A stretch of 64,000 bases of DNA, from positions 99,335 through 163,334 of the forward strand of contig NZ_WHIW01000001.1 in NCBI RefSeq assembly GCF_009295635.1, in the 5' to 3' direction. Under the pieces are notes generated by a model. The model ran no database searches, was not told where the DNA came from, and saw nothing but the letters and a program-made list of their open reading frames with translations. The translations under genes were made by a program, and so were the position numbers. Shown here piece by piece: positions 1 through 8,482 of the stretch. This stretch comes from Alkalilimnicola sp. S0819 (lineage in GTDB: Bacteria > Pseudomonadota > Gammaproteobacteria > Nitrococcales > WHIW01). The first letter of the stretch is position 1. Each line of letters starts with the position of its first letter.

Positions 1-1
1 T

Positions 2-523
2 GATGCCTTGGTGATCACGGCGTTGGGTCAATCACCCGACGAGGCGCAGGCGTACTTGGCCATGGTGGCGAGAAAGCTGCTGGAGGCACAAGAGCAGCAG
101 TTCGGCTCGGTCCTTCAAATTCAGCGCGCGGCCTTCAATAGGGTGGAATCCCAGCTTTCAATGCTCAAGCAGCTATTGGCTGCCCATCAGGTGGCGGTTG
201 TCGCCGACGGAGCGGACGAAGCGCTCCGAGCATTGCTGGTGCTGCAAAGCGCGGGGCTGCAGGCTAGCCTGCAGTCTCTTGAAGAGCGCCGCGCGGAGCT
301 CGCCTTGTCCCTGTCGCGTCAATCCACCTACTCGGCGTCGATAATCCGTGAACCGACGCTGCCCGTGCGGCCCGTGCGGCCACAGCCGGTGTTGGTTCTT
401 CTGATTGCCCTGGGCCTGGGGGGGGCGCTGGGCGTGTCCATTGCCTTGTTCGTGGAGTTTCTGCAAAAAGCGCGTCTGCGTAGCGCTGCCCGTGCCGCCG
501 AAGGGGCCGGGGGCAGGCAATGA
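2..523 (+). CDS. wzz: Polysaccharide chain-length determinant (Wzz/GumC-like), C-terminal part only
   Basis: Incomplete at the 5' end: the frame is open from the first bases of the window, so the true start lies to the left. The visible part has a long helical, Q/E/L-rich region predicted to form coiled coils. A proline-rich stretch (PTLPVRPVRPQP) follows, then one hydrophobic membrane segment (VLVLLIALGLGGALGVSIAL), FVEFLQ and a short basic tail. The proline-rich motif directly before the last membrane helix is the hallmark of Wzz/GumC co-polymerases of the inner membrane, which set the modal length of Wzy-made polymers. Its position at the head of an O-antigen locus fits. No tyrosine-kinase domain follows the last helix, so it looks like a plain Wzz rather than a Wzc. 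The 81 bases to the next gene contain no clear promoter. Confidence 0.75.
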   Translation, partial: DALVITALGQSPDEAQAYLAMVARKLLEAQEQQFGSVLQIQRAAFNRVESQLSMLKQLLAAHQVAVVADGADEALRALLVLQSAGLQASLQSLEERRAELALSLSRQSTYSASIIREPTLPVRPVRPQPVLVLLIALGLGGALGVSIALFVEFLQKARLRSAARAAEGAGGRQ

Positions 524-604
524 CGCGAGGCATCTCCATGCCTTGCCGCCGCGTCCGATAGCTTGAAGCCGATGATACTGTGAAGCTTGTGTGAGTGCTG
601 TTGA

Positions 605-1585
605 ATGAAGAAAGTACTGGTTACCGGCGCCGACGGTTTTATCGGCTCTCATCTTACCGAGCTGCTTGTCGATGAGGGTTATCAGGTCAAGGCCCTCTCT
701 CAGTATAATTCCTTCAACTACTGGGGTTGGTTGGAGGATGCCCAATGCCTGAAGGACATCGAAGTGCTGACGGGCGATGTCCGCGATCCCCATTATTGCC
801 GGCATATCACCAAGGATGTCGATCTGGTTTTCCACCTGGCGGCGTTGATCGCAATACCCTATTCCTATGTGGCGCCCGACAGCTATGTAGATGCCAACAT
901 CAAGGGAACGCTCAACATCTGCCAGGCCGCGCTGGATAATGGTGTCGAGCGGGTCATTCACACCTCCACCAGCGAGGTGTACGGCACGGCACAGTATGTG
1001 CCGATCGACGAGGCGCATCCGCTCCAGCCCCAGTCTCCCTACAGCGCTTCGAAAATAGCCGCCGACGCCATGGCGATGAGTTACTACAACGCCTTCGGTC
1101 TTCCGTTGACGGTGGCGCGGCCCTTCAACACCTACGGCCCGCGCCAGTCGGCACGTGCCGTGATTCCGACGATCATTGCCCAGATCGCCAGCGGCAAGAA
1201 GCAGATCCAGCTTGGCGATGTCTCCCCGACCCGCGACTTCAATTACGTGGAGGACACCTGCCGGGGGTTTCTGGCGCTCGCGCGTTGCGAGCAGGCGATA
1301 GGGCGGACCGTCAATATAGCTTCCAACTACGAGATTTCCGTAGGGGATACGCTGGAAATAATCCGAGAGCTTATGCGCAGCGACGTGGAGTTCGTGACCG
1401 ATTCCCAGCGCCTGCGGCCGGGCAAGTCCGAGGTGTTCCGGCTGTGGGGCGACAATCGGTTGATCCGGGAGTTGGCCGGGTTCGAGCCCAGATACGACAT
1501 TCGTGCCGGCCTGCAGAAAACCATCGACTGGTTCGTCCAGCCGGCGAACCTGGCCAAGTATAAAGCCGACATTTACAACGTCTGA
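605..1585 (+). CDS. legB: NDP-N-acetylglucosamine 4,6-dehydratase, legionaminic acid pathway (LegB)
   Basis: Extended SDR of 326 residues. The NAD-binding GADGFIG lies at residues 8-14, STSEVYG at 121-127 and the catalytic pair in YSASK (Y146, K150). The overall pattern resembles LegB of Campylobacter, which converts GDP-GlcNAc to the 4-keto-6-deoxy sugar. It differs from the PseB/FlaA1 type, which carries a C-terminal lysine-rich pattern and uses 5-inversion. The next gene is a LegC-type aminotransferase only 8 bases downstream, as expected for consecutive steps. ATG was chosen because GADGFIG then sits at the normal distance from the N terminus. The nucleotide carrier (GDP rather than UDP) is inferred from the PtmE-like gene at 5550-6575, not from this protein alone. 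Confidence 0.85.
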   Translation: MKKVLVTGADGFIGSHLTELLVDEGYQVKALSQYNSFNYWGWLEDAQCLKDIEVLTGDVRDPHYCRHITKDVDLVFHLAALIAIPYSYVAPDSYVDANIKGTLNICQAALDNGVERVIHTSTSEVYGTAQYVPIDEAHPLQPQSPYSASKIAADAMAMSYYNAFGLPLTVARPFNTYGPRQSARAVIPTIIAQIASGKKQIQLGDVSPTRDFNYVEDTCRGFLALARCEQAIGRTVNIASNYEISVGDTLEIIRELMRSDVEFVTDSQRLRPGKSEVFRLWGDNRLIRELAGFEPRYDIRAGLQKTIDWFVQPANLAKYKADIYNV

Positions 1586-1593
1586 GCGATGCC

Positions 1594-2748
1594 ATGTTCA
1601 AGCCGCTGATACGCTTCGTCCGCGAGCAATTCCAGACGCAGGAATTCATTCCCTTGCACGCCCCGGTGTTTGCAGGGAAAGAGCGCGATTACGTGCTTGA
1701 AACGATCGACTCCACCTTTGTCTCCAGCGTCGGCGCCTATGTCGATCGGTTCGAGCGGGAGATGGCCGCCTACACGCGTAGCCCGTCCGCGGTTGCGACC
1801 GTCAATGGCACCGCCGCACTTCACGTGGCCTTGCGCCTGGCGGGGGTCGGCCCGGACGATCTGGTGCTGACCCAGCCGCTGACCTTTGTCGCCAGCTGCA
1901 ATGCCATCCGGTATTGCGGTGCTGAGCCGGTGTTCGTGGATGTCGATCGTCATACGCTGGGGCTCTCGCCGGTCGCGCTGGAAGCCTGGCTCACGGAGCA
2001 TGCCTTCCTCGACGATGAAGGCCGGTGTCGGCTCAAGGCCGATCGGCGGGCAGTCAAGGCCTGTTTGCCGATGCACACGTTTGGCCACCCGGTGGATCTC
2101 GATGGCGTCTTGGCCGTCTGCCAACGGTGGGGGCTGGTCCTGGTCGAGGACGCGGCTGAGTCCTTGGGCAGCCACTACAAGGGCCGTCATACCGGTACGG
2201 TGGGGCAGCTGGGGGCCCTGAGCTTCAATGGCAACAAGATCATCACGACCGGGGGCGGGGGTATGCTGCTGGCGGATGAGCATCTCGGCCGCCGTGCCAA
2301 GCACCTGACGACCACCGCGAAACAGCCCCACCCCTACGAATACGTGCATGACGAGCTTGCGTACAATTACCGCTTGCCGAATCTCAATGCCGCCATGGGC
2401 TGCGCGCAGCTTGAACAGCTGGAAACCTTCGTCGACGCCAAGCGGCGCCTTGCCGCCGATTATCAGGCGGAGCTGGCGACCAGCCCCGTGCAATTCATTC
2501 GCGAGCCGGAGGGCTGTCGCAGCAATTACTGGCTGAACGCGGTGTTGTGCGAAGACCACCAGCAGCGTGATGCCTTGCTGCAGGCGACCAATGAGGCCGG
2601 CATCATGACGCGCCCGATCTGGCGGCTGATGAACCGTTTGCCGATGTACGCCGGTTGTCTGCGGGGCGATCTGGCCAATGCACAGTGGCTGGAGGCGCGG
2701 GTGGTGAATCTGCCGAGCAGCGTGCCGCCCAACGAGGCGCGCACTTGA
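1594..2748 (+). CDS. legC: PLP-dependent sugar aminotransferase (LegC, DegT/DnrJ/EryC1 family)
   Basis: 384 residues of the DegT/DnrJ/EryC1/StrS family. The PLP-binding lysine is K215 in SFNGNKIITTGGGGM. The cofactor-ring aspartate lies in VEDAAESLGS (about 185-193), and NGTAALHVAL (71-80) holds the phosphate-binding start. The long N-terminal lead (RFVREQF...IPLHAPVF) followed by KE-DYVLETIDSTFVSSVG is typical of the LegC subfamily, which aminates the 4-keto sugar made by LegB using glutamate. ATG lies 8 bases after the legB stop. The 3' end overlaps the TTG start of the next gene (TTGA), so the two are probably translationally coupled. Confidence 0.85.
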   Translation: MFKPLIRFVREQFQTQEFIPLHAPVFAGKERDYVLETIDSTFVSSVGAYVDRFEREMAAYTRSPSAVATVNGTAALHVALRLAGVGPDDLVLTQPLTFVASCNAIRYCGAEPVFVDVDRHTLGLSPVALEAWLTEHAFLDDEGRCRLKADRRAVKACLPMHTFGHPVDLDGVLAVCQRWGLVLVEDAAESLGSHYKGRHTGTVGQLGALSFNGNKIITTGGGGMLLADEHLGRRAKHLTTTAKQPHPYEYVHDELAYNYRLPNLNAAMGCAQLEQLETFVDAKRRLAADYQAELATSPVQFIREPEGCRSNYWLNAVLCEDHQQRDALLQATNEAGIMTRPIWRLMNRLPMYAGCLRGDLANAQWLEARVVNLPSSVPPNEART

Positions 2749-3419
2749 GCAAGAGGGCGCGAGTAGTCGTTCTGGGTGCGGGCGGGCACGCCCGTGTCCT
2801 GGTCGACGCCTTGGCATGCGCAGGGCGAGAGGTTGCCGGGGCGCTGGATCCTGCCATGGCGATGGGCGTCACCCCCCACGGCCTGGAAATACTGGGTGCC
2901 GATGATTGGCTGGAGAACGCTGGCCCTGACGATGTGCAACTGGTCAATGGCCTGGGGGCAAATCCGGATACCGGCTTGCGCCGCGCAGTTTATGAAAAGT
3001 GGACGCGGCGGGGCTTCAGTTTTACCGAAGTACGCCATCCTGGCGCCTTGGTGGCTCGCTCTGCCCGACTGGGCGCCGGTGCCCAGATCATGGCGGGGGC
3101 CGTGGTGCAGGCGGCGGCCTCCCTGGCGGACAACGTGGTGATCAATACCGGCGCCATTATCGAGCATGATGCCAGCTTGGGGGCTCATGTGTTCGTGGCG
3201 CCCGGTGCGATACTCTGTGGCGCCGTGGACCTGGGTGAGGGGGTGTTTATCGGCGCGGGGGCGGTCGTGCTGCCGGGCCGGACGGTGGGCCCGGGCGCCA
3301 TGGTGGCCGCGGGTGCCATAGTCAACCGGGACGTTGCCGCGGGGCGGCGGGTGTACGGCTCTCCCGCCCGCGAGCGCACGGGCACGGCGTCCCCTTCCAC
3401 GCAGCCGAAGTCACTATGA
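2745..3419 (+). CDS. legH: Sugar N-acetyltransferase with left-handed beta helix (LegH / NeuD family)
   Basis: 224 residues from the TTG at 2745, which overlaps the legC stop as TTGA. The frame is open further upstream inside legC, but the family N terminus (strand, then GAGGHARVLVDAL at about residues 9-21) fits this start. After a Rossmann-like pyridoxal-acyl-transferase N domain, hexapeptide repeats of the left-handed beta helix run from about residue 100 to the end (for example GAGAQIMAGAVVQ, VINTGAIIEHDASLG, VFIGAGAVVLPG). Known relatives such as PglD and LegH acetylate the 4-amino group of UDP- or GDP-linked 4-amino-6-deoxy sugars with acetyl-CoA. The histidine in IEHDA is the usual general base. 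The neighbours LegB and LegC make the expected substrate. O-acetylation of a sialic acid (classical NeuD) is the alternative. Confidence 0.78.
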   Translation: MSKRARVVVLGAGGHARVLVDALACAGREVAGALDPAMAMGVTPHGLEILGADDWLENAGPDDVQLVNGLGANPDTGLRRAVYEKWTRRGFSFTEVRHPGALVARSARLGAGAQIMAGAVVQAAASLADNVVINTGAIIEHDASLGAHVFVAPGAILCGAVDLGEGVFIGAGAVVLPGRTVGPGAMVAAGAIVNRDVAAGRRVYGSPARERTGTASPSTQPKSL

Positions 3420-3569
3420 CCCCCGGTCCTAACGTCGAAATGCGTCGCGGAAACTGTCGATGAGCGGTTTGGGATCGGCGGCAAATCGGTTGTCGGGCGG
3501 GCGAGCGCGGGCACGCCGGATGCCTGCCAGGAGGGCGCGGCCAGCGACGCTGCCGTGTACAGAAGTTTT

Positions 3570-4433
3570 ATGAGAGGCAACAAGGCGGCTTTTTTCACGG
3601 TTGTGTACCCGGGAATGGGGGCCTTCCTCCCGGACTTTCTGGCTTCTCTCGGACGGCAAAGCTACCGGCGCTTTGATCTGGTCGTTTTCGACGATGGGCT
3701 GCCCGATGCCGAAGAGATTCTGAGCGCTGCGCCCCCCGGCCTGGCGATCACGCTGAAGCCCGCCTCCGGGACACCCGCCGAGATTCGTGAAGCGGGTATC
3801 CGCTATCTGCTGGCGCAGGGTTACCAAGCGGCCATCTTTGGTGACAGTGACGATTATTTTTCGCCCGAGCGGGTAGAAGCATCCCTGGATGGGCTGGGTA
3901 CGTCAGATGTGGTGGTGAACGAGCTGACCCTGGTGGATGAGCAGGGGGAGGACGAGCTTGCACGCCACTATCTGTCACGGCGACTGGTAGATGGCCAGCA
4001 GATCGATCGGCGATTCATCGAAGACAAGAACCTCTTCGGTCTCTCCAACACGGCGGTCGCGCTGCGGCGCTTGGCCGGGCTATCTGTACCGAACGAGGTC
4101 GTCGCGGCTGACTGGTATATCTATTATTGGCTTCTTTTCCATGGCGCAGCAGCCCGTTACACCGCCGGGGCGGTAACGTATTACCGGCAGCACGGATCGA
4201 ACATCGCCAGTCTGGCTGGCGATAGCCCCGGCGACTACGCCCATGGCGTACGTGTGAAACATCTGCACTACCGGCATGTGGCGCGCTTCGATGAGACGAT
4301 GGCGGCTTTCGATCACTCTTTCGATGAACTCCACAACCGTCTTCCAGGGAATCCCGATTATCTGGCCGAAAGGCATCATAGAGCCAAGGTTTCGAAGGGC
4401 AGGGATCCCTTGTGGTGGGAGTGGATAAGGTAA
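3570..4433 (+). CDS. Glycosyltransferase family 2-like protein
   Basis: About 287 residues from ATG 3570; a GTG at 3555 in the same frame is an alternative, and neither has a convincing Shine-Dalgarno. The N-terminal part has a GT-A layout: strand AAFFTVVYPGM, VVFDDGL, then a metal-binding-like GDSDDYF near residue 92-98. Further on are FGLSNTAVALRR, AADWYIYYWLLFHG and VTYYRQHGSNIA, which resemble the acceptor half of bacterial GT2 enzymes (the YRQHGSN motif is common there). It probably adds one sugar of the repeat unit on the cytoplasmic side of the membrane; donor and acceptor are unknown. It sits where legG often lies in other clusters, between the acetyltransferase and the synthase. About 135 bases upstream hold no recognisable gene, although the frame stays open after the previous stop. 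Confidence 0.65.
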   Translation: MRGNKAAFFTVVYPGMGAFLPDFLASLGRQSYRRFDLVVFDDGLPDAEEILSAAPPGLAITLKPASGTPAEIREAGIRYLLAQGYQAAIFGDSDDYFSPERVEASLDGLGTSDVVVNELTLVDEQGEDELARHYLSRRLVDGQQIDRRFIEDKNLFGLSNTAVALRRLAGLSVPNEVVAADWYIYYWLLFHGAAARYTAGAVTYYRQHGSNIASLAGDSPGDYAHGVRVKHLHYRHVARFDETMAAFDHSFDELHNRLPGNPDYLAERHHRAKVSKGRDPLWWEWIR

Positions 4434-4442
4434 GGAATTGAT

Positions 4443-5498
4443 ATGGAACTGCAGTTGACAAAAGATTTTCGCATCAGCGCTGGTGGCGCGCCCTACGTGA
4501 TCGCTGAAATCGGCGCGAATCACAATGGTGACCTGAACCTGGCGAAGGAGATGGTCGCGGCCGCCAAGGCCTGTGGTGCTCATGCCGCTAAATTCCAGTC
4601 GTGGACGCCTGAATCCCTGATCTCCGAATCCGAGTACCAGAGCAACCAGGTCTATACGGATTCCCCCAAGAAGCACTTTGGCTCGCTACGCAGCATGGTG
4701 GAGAAATACTACCTGACGGAAGATCAGCATCGAGAGCTGAAGGCCTACTGCGACACCATCGGGATCGACTTTTGCTCGTCTCCCTTCTCCCGGGAAGAGG
4801 TCGATCTGCTGGCTGATTTGGGTGTGGAATTCTTCAAGATCGCCTCCATGGATATCAATAATCTGGACTTGCTGGGCTACGCGGCAAGCTTTCAGAAGCC
4901 GATTATCCTTTCCACAGGCATGGCCACGCTGGGCGAGATAGAGACCGCGATCGAGACGATCCGGGCGCAAGGCAATGACCGGATAATTCCCTTGCACTGC
5001 ATATCCATCTATCCGCCCGAATATGCCGATATAAACCTGAACAACATCCCCACCCTGCAGCAGGCGTTCGGTTACCCGGTGGGCTTCTCCGATCATACCA
5101 TTGGCTTCTCCGTGCCGTTGGCGGCGGTAGCGCTGGGCGCCTGTGTCATTGAGAAACATTTCACCACGGACAAGGATCTACCGGGCTGGGATCATGAGAT
5201 ATCGGCAGATCCCGAGGAAATGCGCATCATTTGCGCGGAGTCCAGGAACATCGCGTTGTCACTGGGCTCACACCGGCGAACGGTCTCACCGGCCGAGGAG
5301 CAGAAGAAACTGAAGTTTCGGCGTAGCGTCGTGGCCCGCCATGCGCTGGAGGCCGGTCATGTGCTGACCGCAGACGACCTGGCCTTCAAGCGCCCGGCCA
5401 CGGGAATTCCACCGAACGAGGCGAAGTATCTGATTGGCAGGACCTTGAAGCAGGCGCTGGATGGCGATGCCATTCTCAGCTGGCAGGATCTGGTTTAA
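4443..5498 (+). CDS. legI: N,N'-diacetyllegionaminate synthase (LegI, NeuB family)
   Basis: 351 residues, the usual length for NeuB-type synthases. An N-terminal TIM barrel begins with VIAEIGANHNGD (about 19-30). It has FQSWTPE, FFKIASMDINN, ILSTGMA and HCISIYPPEYADINLNNI, the substrate and metal-binding pattern of the family. A C-terminal SAF/antifreeze-like domain spans about 285-345 (RRSVVARHALEAGHVLT then FKRPATGIPPNE). The enzyme condenses phosphoenolpyruvate with a 2,4-diacetamido-2,4,6-trideoxymannose to give the nine-carbon acid. Assignment to legionaminate rather than neuraminate or pseudaminate rests on LegB, LegC and PtmE next door. ATG is preceded by AAGGAA at the expected spacing. 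Confidence 0.85.
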   Translation: MELQLTKDFRISAGGAPYVIAEIGANHNGDLNLAKEMVAAAKACGAHAAKFQSWTPESLISESEYQSNQVYTDSPKKHFGSLRSMVEKYYLTEDQHRELKAYCDTIGIDFCSSPFSREEVDLLADLGVEFFKIASMDINNLDLLGYAASFQKPIILSTGMATLGEIETAIETIRAQGNDRIIPLHCISIYPPEYADINLNNIPTLQQAFGYPVGFSDHTIGFSVPLAAVALGACVIEKHFTTDKDLPGWDHEISADPEEMRIICAESRNIALSLGSHRRTVSPAEEQKKLKFRRSVVARHALEAGHVLTADDLAFKRPATGIPPNEAKYLIGRTLKQALDGDAILSWQDLV

Positions 5499-5549
5499 AA
5501 GCATCGTTCGACAGCCTGCGCGGCCCGGATCGTATCTGGAGAGGCAGCC

Positions 5550-6575
5550 ATGAAACACTCGCTGGTATTGACTGAGGAAACCACCCTTAAAGAGGCTATC
5601 GAGGCGCTCGATCAAGGTGGCGTGGGCTTTCTGGCGATGGTTGAGGCGACGGGCCGCCTGGTGGGCATCCTCACCGATGGGGACATCAGGCGAGCCGTGC
5701 TGCGCAAGGAGGATCGCCTGCTCAACATCATCAATACGTCGCCCGAAACGATGCTCGATTCAGCCTCCCAGCGAGAGATCGTTTTACGCCTCAAGGCCTT
5801 GCACCGACGCCACATGCCGCTGGTGGATGCCGCGGGACGTTTCAGCGGGGTGTTCTCGCTGGACGATGTGGAGTTCGTCAGCCGTGACAACACGGTTGTG
5901 ATCATGTCCGGCGGTCTGGGCTCCAGGCTCGGTGAGCTGACCAAAGAGGTGCCGAAGCCAATGCTGACGGTCGGTAGTCGGCCGATGCTCCAGCACCTGG
6001 TGGAAATGTTCAGCGAGCATGGTTTCAGGCGGTTTATCTTCTGCGTCAATTATAAAAGAGAAGTAATTCAAGACTACTTCGGTGACGGCAGTCGCTTTGG
6101 CGTCAAGATCGACTATGTGGTGGAATCGAAGCGTCTTGGCACGGCTGGGGCGTTGAGTCTTATTGACGCTGCGTTGGACTGCCCGTTTTTCGTTATTAAC
6201 GGCGATGTCCTGGCGAATGTCGATTTTAGCCATGTGCTGGCGACGCATATCGCATCCGCGAGAGTCGCGACCATGTGCGTGCGCCAGCACAGCTATCAGG
6301 TGCCCTATGGGGTGGTTCGAACCGATGCCTCCAACATGATTACCGGTTTGCAGGAGAAGCCGGAGCTGGCTTTTGATGTCAATGCCGGTATTTACGTGTT
6401 GGACCCCGAGGTGCTCGATCTCGTTCCTTGCGACACGTTCTACGACATGCCCTCGTTATTTGAATGCCTGGTTGGTTCGGGTAGAAAAGCAGGCGTCTAT
6501 CGTATTGAGGATTATTGGCTGGATGTCGGTCGCCGTGAGGATCTACAAAAGGCCAATCGGGATCTGCCGCTTTAG
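5550..6575 (+). CDS. ptmE: CBS-domain sugar-1-phosphate nucleotidyltransferase (PtmE-type, GDP-glucosamine forming)
   Basis: 341 residues in two parts. Two CBS motifs occupy about residues 1-112 (GVGFLAMVEATGRLVGILTD; HMPLVDAAGRFSGVFSLDD). A nucleotidyltransferase domain starts at about 115 with MSGGLGSRLGEL (119-130) and VPKPMLTVG. It continues with the sugar-binding FVINGDVLANVDF and the metal-binding YWLDVGRREDL. This CBS plus NTP_transferase arrangement is that of Campylobacter PtmE, a glucosamine-1-phosphate guanylyltransferase that feeds the GDP-linked legionaminic acid route. The CBS pair could act as a regulatory sensor. The guanylyl preference is inferred from family and context; hexose-1-phosphate uridylyl or mannose-1-P guanylyl activity cannot be excluded from sequence alone. 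Confidence 0.78.
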   Translation: MKHSLVLTEETTLKEAIEALDQGGVGFLAMVEATGRLVGILTDGDIRRAVLRKEDRLLNIINTSPETMLDSASQREIVLRLKALHRRHMPLVDAAGRFSGVFSLDDVEFVSRDNTVVIMSGGLGSRLGELTKEVPKPMLTVGSRPMLQHLVEMFSEHGFRRFIFCVNYKREVIQDYFGDGSRFGVKIDYVVESKRLGTAGALSLIDAALDCPFFVINGDVLANVDFSHVLATHIASARVATMCVRQHSYQVPYGVVRTDASNMITGLQEKPELAFDVNAGIYVLDPEVLDLVPCDTFYDMPSLFECLVGSGRKAGVYRIEDYWLDVGRREDLQKANRDLPL

Positions 6576-6665
6576 GATGGGCAGCACCCGGGCACAACAG
6601 CGTTCGATCAGAGAGGCGGGGTACCGTCCCGCTGGCGTGAGCAGTGTTTCTGGAGGGTTGACTGG

Positions 6666-7367
6666 ATGAGTCGCAAGCGTATCGCCATCATACTGGCTCG
6701 TGGGGGCTCAAAGCGTCTGCCGGGCAAGAACATCATGGAGTTTGCCGGCAAGCCCATGCTGGCCTGGTCGGTGGAGGCCGCGCTCGATTCGGGCGTGTTT
6801 GACAGGGTCCTGGTCTCCACGGATGACGAGGCTATCGCGGATGTGGGCAGGCGCTATGGCGCGGAAGTCCCGTTTCTTCGCGAGCGCGCGAACGATGACC
6901 ATTCGCCGACCAGCCTGGCCACCCATGCCGCGCTGCTGCAGGCCGAGGCGTATTGGGGTTGCCGATACGATGTCGTGGCGCAACTGATGGCCAATTGCCC
7001 TCTCAGGAACGCAGAAGATATACGGGCGGGTATGACGGCTTTCGAGCAGGCGACGGCCCCATCCCAGATCAGCTGCTTTCGTTTCGGCTGGATGAACCCC
7101 TGGTGGGCAGTCAAATTGGCCGACTCCGGCCGGCCCGAACAGTTGTTCCCGGAAGCGCTCAAAGCGCGCTCCCAGGACCTGGAGGCGCTTTACTGCCCGA
7201 CCGGTGCGCTGTGGCTTGCAGAGCGGGACGCCTTTCTGGAGAACAAGACCTTTTATATGGACGACCACCGCTTTGAGCCACTGCACTGGATATCGGCGGT
7301 CGACATCGACGACCGGGACGATCTGCTCATGGCGCAAGCCTGTGCCGCACTTCGGCAACAGCAATAG
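6666..7367 (+). CDS. legF: CMP-nonulosonic acid synthetase (LegF / NeuA family)
   Basis: 233 residues. The N-terminal signature IILARGGSKRLPGKNI (8-23) is that of acylneuraminate cytidylyltransferases. It is followed by LVSTDDEAIADVGRRYGAEV and, near the end, WISAVDIDDRDDLLMA, which contains the metal-binding DIDD of this family. The enzyme would activate legionaminic acid with CTP to CMP-legionaminate in the cytoplasm, the donor for a dedicated transferase. GGAGGGT at about 6653-6659 is a good ribosome site for the ATG. It follows ptmE after 90 bases. The gap to the next gene (7368-7531, 164 bases) is GC-rich and holds no gene I can recognise. Confidence 0.85.
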   Translation: MSRKRIAIILARGGSKRLPGKNIMEFAGKPMLAWSVEAALDSGVFDRVLVSTDDEAIADVGRRYGAEVPFLRERANDDHSPTSLATHAALLQAEAYWGCRYDVVAQLMANCPLRNAEDIRAGMTAFEQATAPSQISCFRFGWMNPWWAVKLADSGRPEQLFPEALKARSQDLEALYCPTGALWLAERDAFLENKTFYMDDHRFEPLHWISAVDIDDRDDLLMAQACAALRQQQ

Positions 7368-7531
7368 CAGTTTGGCTGCAGCGCCGGGGCGGTGAGCCCC
7401 TGTGGCCGGGCCGGCCGCGGGGACTCCCTGATCGCAGCCGCGGCAGGCTGTCGCCCGTGGCCGCTTCGGGTGGGCCTGGACGGGACAGGGGTCGTCAAGA
7501 AGGGCTGGTCAAGAACGGATAGCGCTAGGCA

Positions 7532-8482
7532 ATGAAAGCACTGTTGATTGGTTGCGGTAATATCGGGGGTTTCTACGACTGGAACTCCCCGGATGTCCGG
7601 ACGTATGCCAAGGCGTTCCATACGCTGGGTATCGAGTTTGCCGCCTACGATCAGGATCCGGCCAGGGTTCATCGCCTCTCGCAACGCTATGGGGCAAAGG
7701 CGTTATCCCAATGGGATGAGCTGCCGGTAGAGCAGTATGATCTGGTCGTGGTCAGCTCCCCGACGCCAACCCATTCCTATTACCTGTCGTCCCTGTTTGC
7801 CAAGCCGCCGGGCTTGATCATTTGTGAAAAGCCGGTTGATTCAGACCCCCAAGCCTTGGACCTGCTGGCGGCGCAGTACCAAGACAGCGCGGCCAGGGTC
7901 ATGGTGAATTTTCATCGCCGCTTCCAGCCCCGCGTGAAGGAGCTGGCTGAGCGCGTTGAAGAGCTGCAAGGCGCGGATCCGTGTCGCACGGTGGTGGTGA
8001 CGTATCAGCGCGGCTTTCATAACAATGCGGTCCATGCCATGGATCTGTTGGCTGTCGTCTTTGGGCAGCCATTCGAGCCGTCCGAGCCGGTCGTGCTCAA
8101 TGCGGTGGCGGACGAGTTTCCCGCCGATCCTACGATGACCGTCAGCTGCCAGTGGCACGGCATGCAGGTCATTTTCGTCGGCCTGGTCGGTGCGAGGTTC
8201 TCTCACTTCGAGATGACGCTGTACTGCGGTCGCCACGTCGTCGTCTTACGGGACGGAGGGGATAGGGTAGAGTTCCTGTCGGCTCCCGATTCCTCAGCCG
8301 GCTACTACCCGGCGTTATCGCCCACCGAGGTCTGGTCGGGCGTGTTGAGTGAGCATATGACCCATGTGTTGGCACATGCCCAGCGCATGCTGTCGGATGA
8401 GTCTTTGGCTGACAATTTCATGGAAAGCGTCGATCTTTCCAAAGCCGTGTTTTCCATCTTGAAAAGAGCGAGCAAACGATGA
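7532..8482 (+). CDS. Gfo/Idh/MocA-family NAD(P)-dependent oxidoreductase
   Basis: 316 residues. The Rossmann start is LLIGCGNIGG (4-13). VVVSSPTPTH and ICEKPVDSD (EKP at 99-101) are the classical Gfo/Idh/MocA fingerprint, in which the lysine of EKP contacts cofactor and substrate. The C-terminal domain begins at about 110 with VNFHRRFQPRVKEL. These enzymes oxidise a sugar hydroxyl. The next gene, a DegT aminotransferase, overlaps by ATGA, so the pair may make a keto group and then aminate it, as WbpB/WbpE do at C3 of UDP-GlcNAcA. The substrate is unknown. I see no UDP-sugar 6-dehydrogenase (WbpA) in the window, so the direct WbpB function is doubtful. Confidence 0.75.
   Translation: MKALLIGCGNIGGFYDWNSPDVRTYAKAFHTLGIEFAAYDQDPARVHRLSQRYGAKALSQWDELPVEQYDLVVVSSPTPTHSYYLSSLFAKPPGLIICEKPVDSDPQALDLLAAQYQDSAARVMVNFHRRFQPRVKELAERVEELQGADPCRTVVVTYQRGFHNNAVHAMDLLAVVFGQPFEPSEPVVLNAVADEFPADPTMTVSCQWHGMQVIFVGLVGARFSHFEMTLYCGRHVVVLRDGGDRVEFLSAPDSSAGYYPALSPTEVWSGVLSEHMTHVLAHAQRMLSDESLADNFMESVDLSKAVFSILKRASKR

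Noticed and set aside
524-604. A sigma-70 promoter between wzz and legB
   Set aside because: TTGAAG and GATACT are present but only about five bases apart, too close for a -35/-10 pair.
1573-2817. A 414-codon minus-strand frame opposite legC
   Set aside because: Antisense shadow of a gene with clear PLP-aminotransferase motifs.
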